DNA from: Patescibacteria group bacterium
Lineage (GTDB): Bacteria; Patescibacteriota; Minisyncoccia; Minisyncoccales; JAHCRE01
Direction: 5' to 3'
DNA: 52,453 nucleotides
NCBI GenBank assembly: GCA_020148025.1
Contig: JAHCRH010000004.1
Location: 1 to 52,453, forward strand
A program made the translations under genes and the position numbers. Shown in pieces: positions 1 to 7,796 of the stretch. Position 1 is the first letter of the stretch, and each line of letters starts with the position of its first letter. The notes under the pieces are model-generated. The model did not search any database and was not told the DNA's origin. It saw only the letters and a list, made by a program, of their open reading frames with translations.

Positions 1-1284
1 GAAAAGTACAATTACAATGTTACGGTCTTTATTGTTTTCGTCTAAAAAACGAAATATAAAAAGAGCGGTCTCTTTGGCTTCAGGAAGGAAACCGGTCTTT
101 CCGCCAAGAAAAGTTGAATCATTAATAAAGGTGTTTTTATTCCAGAAATTTTCGATTTCAAATTGAATTTCTCCAAAACTCCGGACTGTCTTCCCTTTTG
201 TAATTTCCAAAAGCGGAGGCCGATTATAAAATATATATCTTGCTAAATAAAAAAGGTCTTGAGCGCTGGAAACATTTTCTGGATCAAAACCACTGGGACC
301 AACAAAATTTGTCTGCTCCATCAAAATCGCCTTTGCTTTCTCATTCATTAATCTAATGGTTTTTTCTCTTCCTAAAAAATAACTAAGGATTTCAGCTGCA
401 TCGTTTGAGGATTCAATCAAAAGAGGATAAAACAGCTCAACAATCCTAAATCTCTTTTCAGCCTCCAATCCTTGAGTTGAGCCGTAAGCCTCGAGCATTT
501 CCGACGTTACCAAAATAGATTTTCTTAAATCGACATTTTCAGCCACTACGGTCGCAGTCATTAATTTTGTCAAAGAGGCTATTGAAAATTGTTTTGGGGA
601 ATCTTTTTCAGCAAAAACAAAACCTGAAGCAAGATCAGCCACCAAGTAACTCTGAGCAGAAACTTCTGGGAACTCAGATAATTTTTCCTTAGGATATTCA
701 TAATTATCTTTCTCTTTATCTATCACCAAAACAGGCATATCTAATTCGGTCAGCTCATAAATGACTTTTGCATTTTCATCGCTCAAACGAAGACAACCCC
801 CTGATATCGAAGAATCGAGCTTCTCTCCCCCAGGATAATAGGGTTCCCCATGGAGATAATACTTTCCGTAATAGCGAAGAGCGTGGGGCATATAAACATC
901 TGAGACAACCGAAAAGCTGAGTTTATTCCCAGAAATAATCCGATATAATCCAGCCGCTGATCCACCCCAACCCTGAGGATCTCCTTTTGTCAAAATAGGA
1001 AATTCCTGTTTTAAAAGACCATTTTGCCAAATTCTTACTTTCATTTCGGAAAGATTTACTTCAAGAAAATCTACCTTTGATAAAATAAAATTCTTTTTTA
1101 TGTCTTCTAAGTTTTTTAAGTAATAAGGTTCTTCTTTAGCCGATGAAGTTTCCTCTTTTTCGATGGGTGAATTTGAAAATTGAGGTTCAATAATTATTTT
1201 TCGAGGAATAAACAAAGAAAAAGAAAAGAAAGCTAAAAAAAGAAAAAGGCACAAAATTAAAGTGCCAAAAATAATTTTTTTCAT
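1..1284 (-). CDS. L,D-transpeptidase / D-Ala-D-Ala carboxypeptidase fusion (3' end outside window)
   Basis: A reading frame of 428 codons runs from ATG at 1284 to the window edge without a stop, so the C-terminus is missing. Residues 1-28 form an N-terminal membrane anchor or signal peptide. Next comes a YkuD-type L,D-transpeptidase domain with the HG (LHGEPYYPGG) and catalytic SISGGCLRL signature. After it is a PBP5-like serine D,D-carboxypeptidase with SxxK (SIASLTKLMTA), SxN (SSNDAAE) and KTG (GGKTGF) motifs. Both domains act on peptidoglycan stem peptides outside the membrane. Combining a 3,3-crosslinker and a D-Ala trimming enzyme in one chain is the inference; each domain assignment is motif-based. 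The gene starts 9 bp after the metK stop, so the two are probably cotranscribed. Confidence 0.85.
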   Translation of the reverse strand, partial: MKKIIFGTLILCLFLFLAFFSFSLFIPRKIIIEPQFSNSPIEKEETSSAKEEPYYLKNLEDIKKNFILSKVDFLEVNLSEMKVRIWQNGLLKQEFPILTKGDPQGWGGSAAGLYRIISGNKLSFSVVSDVYMPHALRYYGKYYLHGEPYYPGGEKLDSSISGGCLRLSDENAKVIYELTELDMPVLVIDKEKDNYEYPKEKLSEFPEVSAQSYLVADLASGFVFAEKDSPKQFSIASLTKLMTATVVAENVDLRKSILVTSEMLEAYGSTQGLEAEKRFRIVELFYPLLIESSNDAAEILSYFLGREKTIRLMNEKAKAILMEQTNFVGPSGFDPENVSSAQDLFYLARYIFYNRPPLLEITKGKTVRSFGEIQFEIENFWNKNTFINDSTFLGGKTGFLPEAKETALFIFRFLDENNKDRNIVIVLF

Positions 1285-1293
1285 ATATCGATA

Positions 1294-2466
1294 TCAAAGC
1301 AATTTAAGTAATTCTTTAATCTTATCTTTTTTCTCCCAGGTGAATTCTGGTATCTCTCTACCAAAATGGCCAAAACAGGCTGTTTTTCTGTAAATTGGAC
1401 GTAAGAGATTTAGTTGTTTAATAATTCCACTTGGTGATAAATCAAAAATTTTAGGAATTATTTTTAATAGTCTTTCTTCTGAAACTTTACCGGCTCGCCC
1501 TGAGCCGAATTTATTCTGGTTCAGGGTTCCAAAAGTATCAATGCTTATTTCTGAGGGTTCTGTACCACCAATCACATAGGATAATCTAACCTGACATCTC
1601 TCAGCCAAATTAGCTGCCACAATATTTTTGGCAATATAACGAGCCATATAAGCTCCTGTTCTATCAACCTTTGTCGGGTCTTTCCCAGAAAATGAGCCTC
1701 CGCCGATTGGAATATCAGGGCCGTAAGCATCAACAACATTTTTTCTCCCTGTCATGCCTGTGTCAGAAACTGGACCACCGACAACGAAGGGGTAAGCAAC
1801 GTAAAATTTTGTCCTTTTATCAAGAAGATTACCACAAACTGGCTTAATTACTTTTTCAATAATATCTTTTCTAAGTTGGTGTGGAGAAATATTGGAATCG
1901 TGTTGAGCAGCGATTATTACATTATCTGCTCTCTTTACTTTCCCATCTTCATATTCTAATGTTATCTGAGATTTTCCATCTGGTCTTAAATAAGGTAAAA
2001 TTTTCTTTTTTCTAACTTCGGCCAATCTCATTACTAATTTGTGGGCTAACATTATTGGCAAAGGCATTAACTGAGGAGTTTCTTTACAAGCATAACCTAT
2101 CATTGAGCCTTGGTCACCTGCTCCCTGTCTTTTTGTTGCCGTTTTCTTTACTCTCTTGGCAATATCTGGAGATTGTTCAGCAATTGTATTTAAGACAGCC
2201 ACTGTTCTGAAATCAAATCCATATTCAGGTTTTGTATAACCAATTTCTTTTATTACTTTTCGAACTAAATTATTAGTGTTTATCCAGGCTTTAGTAGTAA
2301 TTTCTCCGCCAACAATTACATAACCTTTGCTAACAAAAACTTCACAAGCTACTCTGGCAAATTTATCTTGCTTTAAAATCTCATCTAAAACAGCATCAGC
2401 AATCTGATCTGAGACCTTATCCGGATGACCAGAACAGACCGATTCTGAAGTAAAAAATTTTTTCAT
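1294..2466 (-). CDS. metK: S-adenosylmethionine synthetase
   Basis: It makes S-adenosylmethionine from ATP and methionine in the cytosol. The 390-residue protein has the N-terminal [12 protein letters not shown] motif, [16 protein letters not shown], and the phosphate-binding [16 protein letters not shown] near residue 260. The start ATG overlaps the DUF763 stop by 4 bp, which suggests translational coupling. Around residues 314-324 ([18 protein letters not shown]) there are about eleven extra residues compared with the usual DTFGTGKVSE. They correspond to an imperfect palindrome in the DNA. The family identification is certain; that the extra residues are a secondary insertion is inference. 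Confidence 0.97.
   Translation of the reverse strand: MKKFFTSESVCSGHPDKVSDQIADAVLDEILKQDKFARVACEVFVSKGYVIVGGEITTKAWINTNNLVRKVIKEIGYTKPEYGFDFRTVAVLNTIAEQSPDIAKRVKKTATKRQGAGDQGSMIGYACKETPQLMPLPIMLAHKLVMRLAEVRKKKILPYLRPDGKSQITLEYEDGKVKRADNVIIAAQHDSNISPHQLRKDIIEKVIKPVCGNLLDKRTKFYVAYPFVVGGPVSDTGMTGRKNVVDAYGPDIPIGGGSFSGKDPTKVDRTGAYMARYIAKNIVAANLAERCQVRLSYVIGGTEPSEISIDTFGTLNQNKFGSGRAGKVSEERLLKIIPKIFDLSPSGIIKQLNLLRPIYRKTACFGHFGREIPEFTWEKKDKIKELLKLL
1498..1526. repeat. In-frame palindrome inside metK
   Basis: Arms CCCTGAGCC and GGTTCAGGG (one G-T wobble) enclose an 11-nt loop. The palindrome coincides with residues that other MetK proteins lack. The 3' flank still reads GKVSEERL, so the frame is kept. 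Confidence 0.6.
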
Positions 2467-3611
2467 ATTTTAAAACTTTGAATTAATCTTCTTTGAGCTT
2501 CGATTTTTTCCCTTTTTATTATTTTACTCTTTTTAATTCCTCTTTCCAAAATTTCTATAGTTTTATCATAAGTCCCTCTACTGACCGGATAGGGTGTGCC
2601 ATCCTTCCCTCCCACACAAAATGAATATCTGGCCGGATCCTCATAGGATGGGTTTGCTCCATAAATTATTTCTGAAACTAGAGATAAAGCCCTAATTGTT
2701 TTAGGCCCAACGCCTTTTAATGATAGAAGTTGCTCAAAATCCTCGGGCTGTTGCTGGCTGGCAAAAAAGATAGTTTTTTCAAGTCTTTTAAGATCGAACT
2801 TTTCTTTCAAAATAGGATGCCAATAAAATTCGATCTCTCTAAGCTCCATTAAAGTAAAATTTTCCGGTTTTTGTTTTCTTAACGAAATATCATTGGGTCT
2901 TCTCAAAATCATTTTAAGATCTCTTAAAAAAATTTTGGGTTCTTCTCTAACTAGTTCCGTTGAAATTTCTTTATTTTCTTTGCTTTCTTTTGCGGTCAAA
3001 TTTAAGGGCTTTGTGCGAACATCGGAAATAATCCCCGAATGGGGAAGCTCTGTAAAATTTTGCAAGCTTGAAGAAAGCCAATGATAACGCCGAGCTTTTT
3101 GATAATCAGTATTCATCCCTTGCTGAATCACTGACCACTGACCAGATTTTGTAAAAATCAAGTTATGGTGATAAATTTGAAAACCGTCTTGTAAACAAGA
3201 ACTATCTACTTTTGCCGAGATTTTTGAAGCATAAATAAGTTTATCAATCTGCCTCAGTGGCAGACCCAAGAACTCTCCCCAATTTTGAATCTGTTGGGGA
3301 GTTTTTCTCGAAGTTTTTCCTTTACCGCCACAAATGAAAATACCCAATTCATTTTCTAATCCTCTTAATCCTTCTTTAAGAGCCCCCATGGTAATGGTAG
3401 TTGTCCCCGAAGAATTCCAATCCATTCCTATCACGCAACTTAAACTTTGAAACCAAACTGGATCGCTTAATCTTTTTAAAAATTCTTCTACTCCGAATTC
3501 TTCTACAATAGCTAAAACTATTCCTCTCGAAAGTCTTTTCATCCTTTCGAAAAGCCAATAAGGGCAACGACCATAATCTAATGGAATTGTTGCAATGCCA
3601 ATTCTCGGCAT
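2463..3611 (-). CDS. DUF763 family protein
   Basis: This 382-residue protein begins [20 protein letters not shown], which matches the usual start of DUF763 (a PLH/DYGR-x-PxWLFERM motif). It contains the PHSGII segment and an HhH-like stretch [17 protein letters not shown] near residue 300, which hints at DNA binding. The family is widespread in archaea and CPR bacteria and its function is unknown. I prefer the internal ATG at 3611 over an upstream ATG at 3629 because homologues start there. A TAAAAT box lies 8 nt before 3611 with almost no leader. It overlaps metK by 4 bp. Confidence 0.8.
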   Translation of the reverse strand: MPRIGIATIPLDYGRCPYWLFERMKRLSRGIVLAIVEEFGVEEFLKRLSDPVWFQSLSCVIGMDWNSSGTTTITMGALKEGLRGLENELGIFICGGKGKTSRKTPQQIQNWGEFLGLPLRQIDKLIYASKISAKVDSSCLQDGFQIYHHNLIFTKSGQWSVIQQGMNTDYQKARRYHWLSSSLQNFTELPHSGIISDVRTKPLNLTAKESKENKEISTELVREEPKIFLRDLKMILRRPNDISLRKQKPENFTLMELREIEFYWHPILKEKFDLKRLEKTIFFASQQQPEDFEQLLSLKGVGPKTIRALSLVSEIIYGANPSYEDPARYSFCVGGKDGTPYPVSRGTYDKTIEILERGIKKSKIIKREKIEAQRRLIQSFKI

Positions 3612-3627
3612 ATTTTTAAATTTTAAC

Positions 3628-3649
3628 AAAAAACTGGCTTTTTAGCCAG
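3628..3649 (-). terminator. Intrinsic terminator after the NIF3 gene
   Basis: On the minus strand CTGGCT, a four-A loop and AGCCAG are followed by six T. It lies between the NIF3 stop and the DUF763 start and separates the two transcripts. Confidence 0.8.
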
Positions 3650-3699
3650 CTGGCTGAGGAAGATAGCCTTCCGCAGATTAATTAACATAGATAAAAACC

Positions 3700-4650
3700 T
3701 TATTTGTTTCGTGAAATCCGAGTGAGACCACTACAAGGAACAATTTCAATTCCTCTTTTTTCCAACTCATCTAAAAACAAATTAACCCCCAAAGAATCAG
3801 AGCTTATGTGCCCTGCGATAACTACATTAATGTGGGCGGCCTCGGCTTCTTTTTTATGTTCTTCTGAAATATGCATACCAACAATTGTTCCAATTCCGGC
3901 AATGGCCATTTTCTCATAAAGTTTTGAAGAACCCTCGGTACCTCCAGTTATTTCAGTAATGGCAATCTTACCACATCTCCTTTCTTTATCTCCAACAAAA
4001 ATTTTTGGCCCTGCTCCAAATTTCATTGCTTCTTTATATTCCGGGATTTCTTTAAAAAGATTTAATAAATCCTCAATTCTCATCAAACTGTCTTCTTTTT
4101 CGACCTTATCTTTTAAAAATTTAGCAGATAAGTTATCGCAGGCAGTATGCAAACACATTAAATTAAATCCCAAAATTTTAGCTACATCAACCGTTCTCTG
4201 ATGATTAGCGGCATTTACTCCCCGAGCAACTTCTGAAATCCTTTCTTTCATTAAACCTTCAGCAATATTGATCGGCACCCCATATAAATTTAAGACATCG
4301 CATTGTAATTCCATCACATCAGACAAATGAGCTAAGCCCTTTCCTAATGGGTGATGAGAAATTATTAAATCTATTCCTCCAATTTCTTTTGCCAATAAAA
4401 TTTCAGCTGGCTCAATGTCAATTCCAACTAAAATCTTTTTTATTTCTTTATCCTGGGCAATATGTAAAATTCTTGAATCTAAATAAGGACTCTCTAGAGC
4501 CTCCATATCGAATTCCTTTTTCTCTTTTTCAGTTAATCTCTCGTATTTTTTCCTTTTCCTTTTCAAAAGTCTTTCTATTCCTTCTTTTCCTCTAAAATCA
4601 GCTTCAATGCCCATTTTTATTGCCAAATTGTAAATCTCTTTTATTGTCAT
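3700..4650 (-). CDS. NIF3-like metal-binding protein (YqfO family)
   Basis: The 316-residue protein carries the NIF3 metal-binding motif IISHHPLGKGLAH near residue 115 and a C-terminal half with GMHISEEHK and VVIAGHISSDS, which supply further metal ligands. The family is often annotated as GTP cyclohydrolase I type 2, but the biochemical role is not settled. Residues 20-50 are a charged helical insertion (KRKRKKYERLTEKEKKEF) before the core fold. It is monocistronic or the last gene of its transcript, with a terminator directly downstream. Confidence 0.85.
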   Translation of the reverse strand: MTIKEIYNLAIKMGIEADFRGKEGIERLLKRKRKKYERLTEKEKKEFDMEALESPYLDSRILHIAQDKEIKKILVGIDIEPAEILLAKEIGGIDLIISHHPLGKGLAHLSDVMELQCDVLNLYGVPINIAEGLMKERISEVARGVNAANHQRTVDVAKILGFNLMCLHTACDNLSAKFLKDKVEKEDSLMRIEDLLNLFKEIPEYKEAMKFGAGPKIFVGDKERRCGKIAITEITGGTEGSSKLYEKMAIAGIGTIVGMHISEEHKKEAEAAHINVVIAGHISSDSLGVNLFLDELEKRGIEIVPCSGLTRISRNK

Positions 4651-4676
4651 TTTTCTTTAATTTTTAGAAATTTTTT

Positions 4677-4771
4677 GTAAACCCCGTTAGAAAGTTTATT
4701 TTTCTTGTGTTGCTATTTTTTTATTTTCCTTATTTTTCCCTTGAACTGCAGGCTTTCTAACGGGGTAAAGC
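4677..4771. repeat. CCCCGTTAG palindromic element, copy 1
   Basis: Arms CCCCGTTAGAAAG and CTTTCTAACGGGG are separated by about 55 nt and flanked on both sides by the direct repeat TAAA. The left arm lies just beyond the stop codon of the small basic gene, the right arm inside it. The same arms recur in uvrB, in pnp and at 26.05 kb. Confidence 0.75.
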
Positions 4772-4884
4772 TCTAAAATTAATTTTTCCTGTTCTTTTAA
4801 ATCCAAAACCTCCCGGCGAATCCGAGCTTTTTCCTTGCGGATGAATTTTCTTAGAGACTTTGGTAATCTCTTTCTCCGAATCAT
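4696..4884 (-). CDS. Small basic protein of unknown function
   Basis: This 62-residue, strongly basic protein begins MIRRKRLPKSLRKFIRKEKA and looks helical throughout. I do not recognise a characterised family; it is not ribosomal protein S21. Its C-terminal third (YPVRKPAVQGKNKENKK) is encoded by one arm and the loop of a palindromic repeat, so the original gene may have ended nearer residue 40 and been extended by the element. No clear Shine-Dalgarno is seen. It sits alone between NIF3 and rtcB. Confidence 0.6.
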   Translation of the reverse strand: MIRRKRLPKSLRKFIRKEKARIRREVLDLKEQEKLILELYPVRKPAVQGKNKENKKIATQEK

Positions 4885-4965
4885 AATCTCGATTTCTAAA
4901 ATAAAAATGTAAGAGAAGTTTCTTCATTTATATTTTCGATTTTAAGATTTAATTTTAGCTATTTA

Positions 4966-6408
4966 TTATTCTCCTTTAATTACTGCCGAAGGTACTAATT
5001 TTGCCACTTTTTTTGACAAACCTGCTTTATGAACAACTTCTACTACTTCATCAACATTCTTGTAAGCCATTGGTGCTTCTTCAGCAATTCCTCTCATTGA
5101 CCAACATTTGATGATAATTCCTTTGGATTCTAACTCTCTGACAACCCTGTGTCCCGAGATCTTTCTTACGGCTGCCCGCCTTGACATTGTGCGTCCTGCA
5201 CCGTGGCAAGTTGAATAAAAGGCTTTTTCTCCTTCCTTTTGACCAACCAAAACATAAGATGCAGTACCCATTGAACCTGGGATCAAAACAGGTTGACCAA
5301 CTTCCCGGTATTTTTCGGGAATTTCAGGATGACCAGGCGGGAAAGCCCGAGTAGCTCCCTTTCGATGAACAATGACTTCAGTTTCCTTTTCGTTAATTAC
5401 ATATTTTTCTTTTTTAATAATGTTATGGGCAACGTCGTATAACAGTTCAAGTCTTTCTCTTTCCCCCAATATTCTTTTCCAGGCTTTTCGAATATAATGG
5501 GCAATCATATACCGATTGGCCCAAGCATAATTTGCAGCAGCAGCCATAGCTGCAAAATATGTCTGACCTTCTGGAGAGTTAAATGGAACGCAAGCAAATT
5601 CTCTATCTGGCACCTTTATTTTGTATCTATACATAGCAGGAATCATTGTTCTCAAGTAATCAGTACAGACTTGGTGACCAAGTCCTCTGCTGCCGGTATG
5701 AATCATTAATACAATTTGATCTTTAAATAAACCAAAGTTTTCAGCGACTTTTTCATCAAAAATCTCTTCGACTCTTTGGATCTCCAAGAAATGATTTCCC
5801 GAGCCGAGGGTTCCAACCTGGCCCCTCCCTCTATTTTTAGCATGATTTGAGACAGTCGAGGCATCTGCCCAATCTAACTTTCCACTGGCCTCACAATCTT
5901 CAACATCTTCGTTCTCTCCGTAGCCTTGTTTTAATAAAACATGAGTTCCTTGCTCTAAGATTTTATTAATTTGAGAAATATCTAATTTTATTTTTCTTCC
6001 TCTCCCCAAACCTGAGGGAATTTCTTTTTGAATCTCAGTGGCTAAATCTTCTAAGCGAGGTTTGATTTCTTTTTCCGAATGTTCTGATTTCAATAGTCTC
6101 ATACCGCAGTTGATGTCATAACCACAAACTCCAGGTGAAATAACACCTTCTTTGGGATTGATTGCCGCTACTCCCCCAATTGGACTAGCATAACCTTCAT
6201 GCATATCCGGCATGCCCAGGGCGTATTTTTGAATTCCGGGTAAAGTTGAAACGTTCACTATCTGCTCAAGAGATTTATCTTTAAAACTTTCTTCTAACAT
6301 TTTTTCTGAAACATAAGCTCTAGCTGGAACTCTCATATCAGGCCTAAAACTCTTTGGAATTTCCCATAAATAATCTGTAATTTTTTTAAAATTTTGCTTC
6401 GTAATCAT
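4966..6408 (-). CDS. rtcB: RNA-splicing ligase RtcB
   Basis: It joins RNA ends with 2',3'-cyclic phosphate or 3'-phosphate to 5'-OH ends, using GTP and Mn2+. The 480-residue protein shows the metal-binding GYDINCGMRL (D98, C101), GTLGSGNHFLE, HTGSRGLGH, and the HGAGR motif with the guanylylated His at about residue 402. The KGATRAFPPGHPEIP segment is also typical. The length matches archaeal-type RtcB. Archease, its activating partner, lies about 1 kb upstream on the same strand with only a SIS-domain gene between. This supports a working RNA repair or tRNA-splicing pair. Confidence 0.96.
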   Translation of the reverse strand: MITKQNFKKITDYLWEIPKSFRPDMRVPARAYVSEKMLEESFKDKSLEQIVNVSTLPGIQKYALGMPDMHEGYASPIGGVAAINPKEGVISPGVCGYDINCGMRLLKSEHSEKEIKPRLEDLATEIQKEIPSGLGRGRKIKLDISQINKILEQGTHVLLKQGYGENEDVEDCEASGKLDWADASTVSNHAKNRGRGQVGTLGSGNHFLEIQRVEEIFDEKVAENFGLFKDQIVLMIHTGSRGLGHQVCTDYLRTMIPAMYRYKIKVPDREFACVPFNSPEGQTYFAAMAAAANYAWANRYMIAHYIRKAWKRILGERERLELLYDVAHNIIKKEKYVINEKETEVIVHRKGATRAFPPGHPEIPEKYREVGQPVLIPGSMGTASYVLVGQKEGEKAFYSTCHGAGRTMSRRAAVRKISGHRVVRELESKGIIIKCWSMRGIAEEAPMAYKNVDEVVEVVHKAGLSKKVAKLVPSAVIKGE

Positions 6409-6447
6409 ATAGGTATTTTGATTTTAAACTAAATTTGCTTATTTGTA

Positions 6448-6473
6448 AATAAAAAAGCGCCTTTTGGGCGCCT
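6448..6473 (-). terminator. Terminator after the SIS gene
   Basis: On the minus strand AGGCGCC, a CAAAA loop and GGCGCT are followed by TTTTTTATTT. It lies between the SIS stop at 6518 and the rtcB start. Confidence 0.85.
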
Positions 6474-6517
6474 AAATGGAGCTTGAAAGAGAATTAAAGA
6501 AACGACGAGGAGGTTTT

Positions 6518-7108
6518 TTATTCTACATTGAGATGGCCTTTCTCTAAATCCTTTTCTGCTTTTCCTTGCATAACTGCTAGCTGGATAGCTATACTATCTA
6601 AGACTACCATTGCGAAGTCCTCGAAACCAGTTCCTAATGGAAGCACCGGCTCTCCCCTCATTCTTATTTCTGTATAACTCAAAGATGTATCTATCTTTTT
6701 CGACCTATCGGGAATAATGAATTTTATATGTGCTGTCCTTGCTAAAGTCGATTTAATGTTAGAAGTCACTGCAATCACTTTTGCTCCAATATCTTTTGCC
6801 GTTGCTGCTTTCTTAGTCTCATGTTCTCCAGACCTCGAAACGACAATGAACAAATCGCCTTTTTTGACTGGTGGAGTCGTGGTTTCTCTTAAAACCCGGA
6901 CGTCGTAGCCTAAGTTACGTAATCTCACTGCAAAACACTCGGCCTTCTTACCTGACCTTCCCAAGCCGGTAAGAAAAACCGTTTGTTCGAAGTCAACAAG
7001 CGCTTCTACTACTTCGAATATTTGGTCATCATCTATCTCTTGGTCAATCATCCACCTGAGCATTCTTCGTATTTCTTCTTTCACTTCTTTGGCAATTTCT
7101 TTTGTCAA
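6518..7108 (-). CDS. hxlB: SIS-domain sugar-phosphate isomerase, 6-phospho-3-hexuloisomerase-like
   Basis: The 196-residue single SIS domain contains FLTGLGRSGKKAECFAVRL and IVVSRSGEHETKKAA, the two sugar-phosphate-binding loops, plus PLGTGFEDFA, all close to the archaeal and methylotroph hexulose-phosphate isomerase family. That enzyme converts 3-hexulose-6-phosphate to fructose-6-phosphate in the ribulose monophosphate route. No hexulose-phosphate synthase is visible here, so the substrate is inferred only. The start is TTG at 7108, because an in-frame stop lies just upstream; AAAGGAAG stands about 10 nt before it. Confidence 0.75.
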   Translation of the reverse strand: MTKEIAKEVKEEIRRMLRWMIDQEIDDDQIFEVVEALVDFEQTVFLTGLGRSGKKAECFAVRLRNLGYDVRVLRETTTPPVKKGDLFIVVSRSGEHETKKAATAKDIGAKVIAVTSNIKSTLARTAHIKFIIPDRSKKIDTSLSYTEIRMRGEPVLPLGTGFEDFAMVVLDSIAIQLAVMQGKAEKDLEKGHLNVE

Positions 7109-7220
7109 AGAACATCATCTTCCTTTTTCTATTGTAAAATTTCAGCTTTTAAATGTCAAATGTCGCTCCACTCTCTCTCGTTTCGCTCAAGCGGTCGCTA
7201 TTGGCAACCTTCGCTCCGCT

Positions 7221-7370
7221 CCTTAGACACCCACGGTTTCTAATGTTTTCGCCTTCTCGCCTCCTCTTCGCCGAGGCGAAGCGGGCGGCGAAAGCCTGTT
7301 TTCCTATACGGGGACGCCACCCACCCTCCACCCTCCCGCTTCGCGGGCCCCTCAATCCTCCCGACTCCTC
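7221..7370. repeat. GC-rich composite repeat, copy 1
   Basis: This 150-bp GC-rich block lies between archease and the SIS gene. It includes a degenerate TTAGAAACC/GGTTTCTAA hairpin, a CGCC...GGCG hairpin, and a tail with CCACCCTCC, CTTCGCGGG and CCTCCCGACTCCTC. It recurs at 9211-9315 (partial) and 38891-39006. A minus-strand open frame (7149-7355) exists only because the repeat has no stops. Confidence 0.8.
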
Positions 7371-7388
7371 CTTTGACTTTTTAATATC

Positions 7389-7796
7389 CTAGATATCAAA
7401 AAGCACTGTTGCTCCCCAGGTTCTGTCTTTTTTTTGACGAATGTCTAAATCGTGATGGGTGACTGCTTTAATATCTTCACCAAATCTTTTAACTTTCTGA
7501 CCAATTAATTCTCCTTCAATTCCAATCTCTGTAAATTTAGCAAATTTGGCATTAAAATAGATTTCTTTATTGACCTGACCTAAATAAAGAGCCTCGCTCA
7601 GAAAATCAACCAAAAGAGCTGGAAAATCAAGAGATTTTATTTTAATTTTTCTTCTTATTTTCTTTTTACTTTTAATTTCAGCCTTTTGATTCTCAGCCAT
7701 TCCAAAAAGCATATTTAAAAAAAGTTCCTCTTTTGTTCTCCCAAAGGCTCTAATTTTTAAATCAGCTTTATGTTCTAAAATTTCAAATTTTTTCAT
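7389..7796 (-). CDS. Archease
   Basis: Archease speeds guanylylation of RtcB and broadens its cofactor use. The 135-residue protein begins MKKFEILEHKADLKIRAFG, and the C-terminus has VTHHDLDIRQ and the WGATVLFDI end typical of the family, with the conserved D/H metal ligands. Its start overlaps the murE stop by 4 bp, so it is translated from the murE message. Placement near rtcB supports the functional pairing. Confidence 0.9.
   Translation of the reverse strand: MKKFEILEHKADLKIRAFGRTKEELFLNMLFGMAENQKAEIKSKKKIRRKIKIKSLDFPALLVDFLSEALYLGQVNKEIYFNAKFAKFTEIGIEGELIGQKVKRFGEDIKAVTHHDLDIRQKKDRTWGATVLFDI

Noticed and set aside
783-965. 60-residue open frame within the L,D-transpeptidase gene
   Set aside because: It is another frame of the large gene at 1-1284 that has clear catalytic motifs.
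3030-3050. ATCCCC/GGGGA palindrome in the DUF763 gene as another insertion
   Set aside because: The encoded PHSGII is a native conserved motif of the family.
7149-7392. Open frames on both strands over the GC-rich repeat
   Set aside because: They arise from stop-poor GC-rich repeat sequence; no ribosome site, and the same peptide appears as a false N-terminus of murE.
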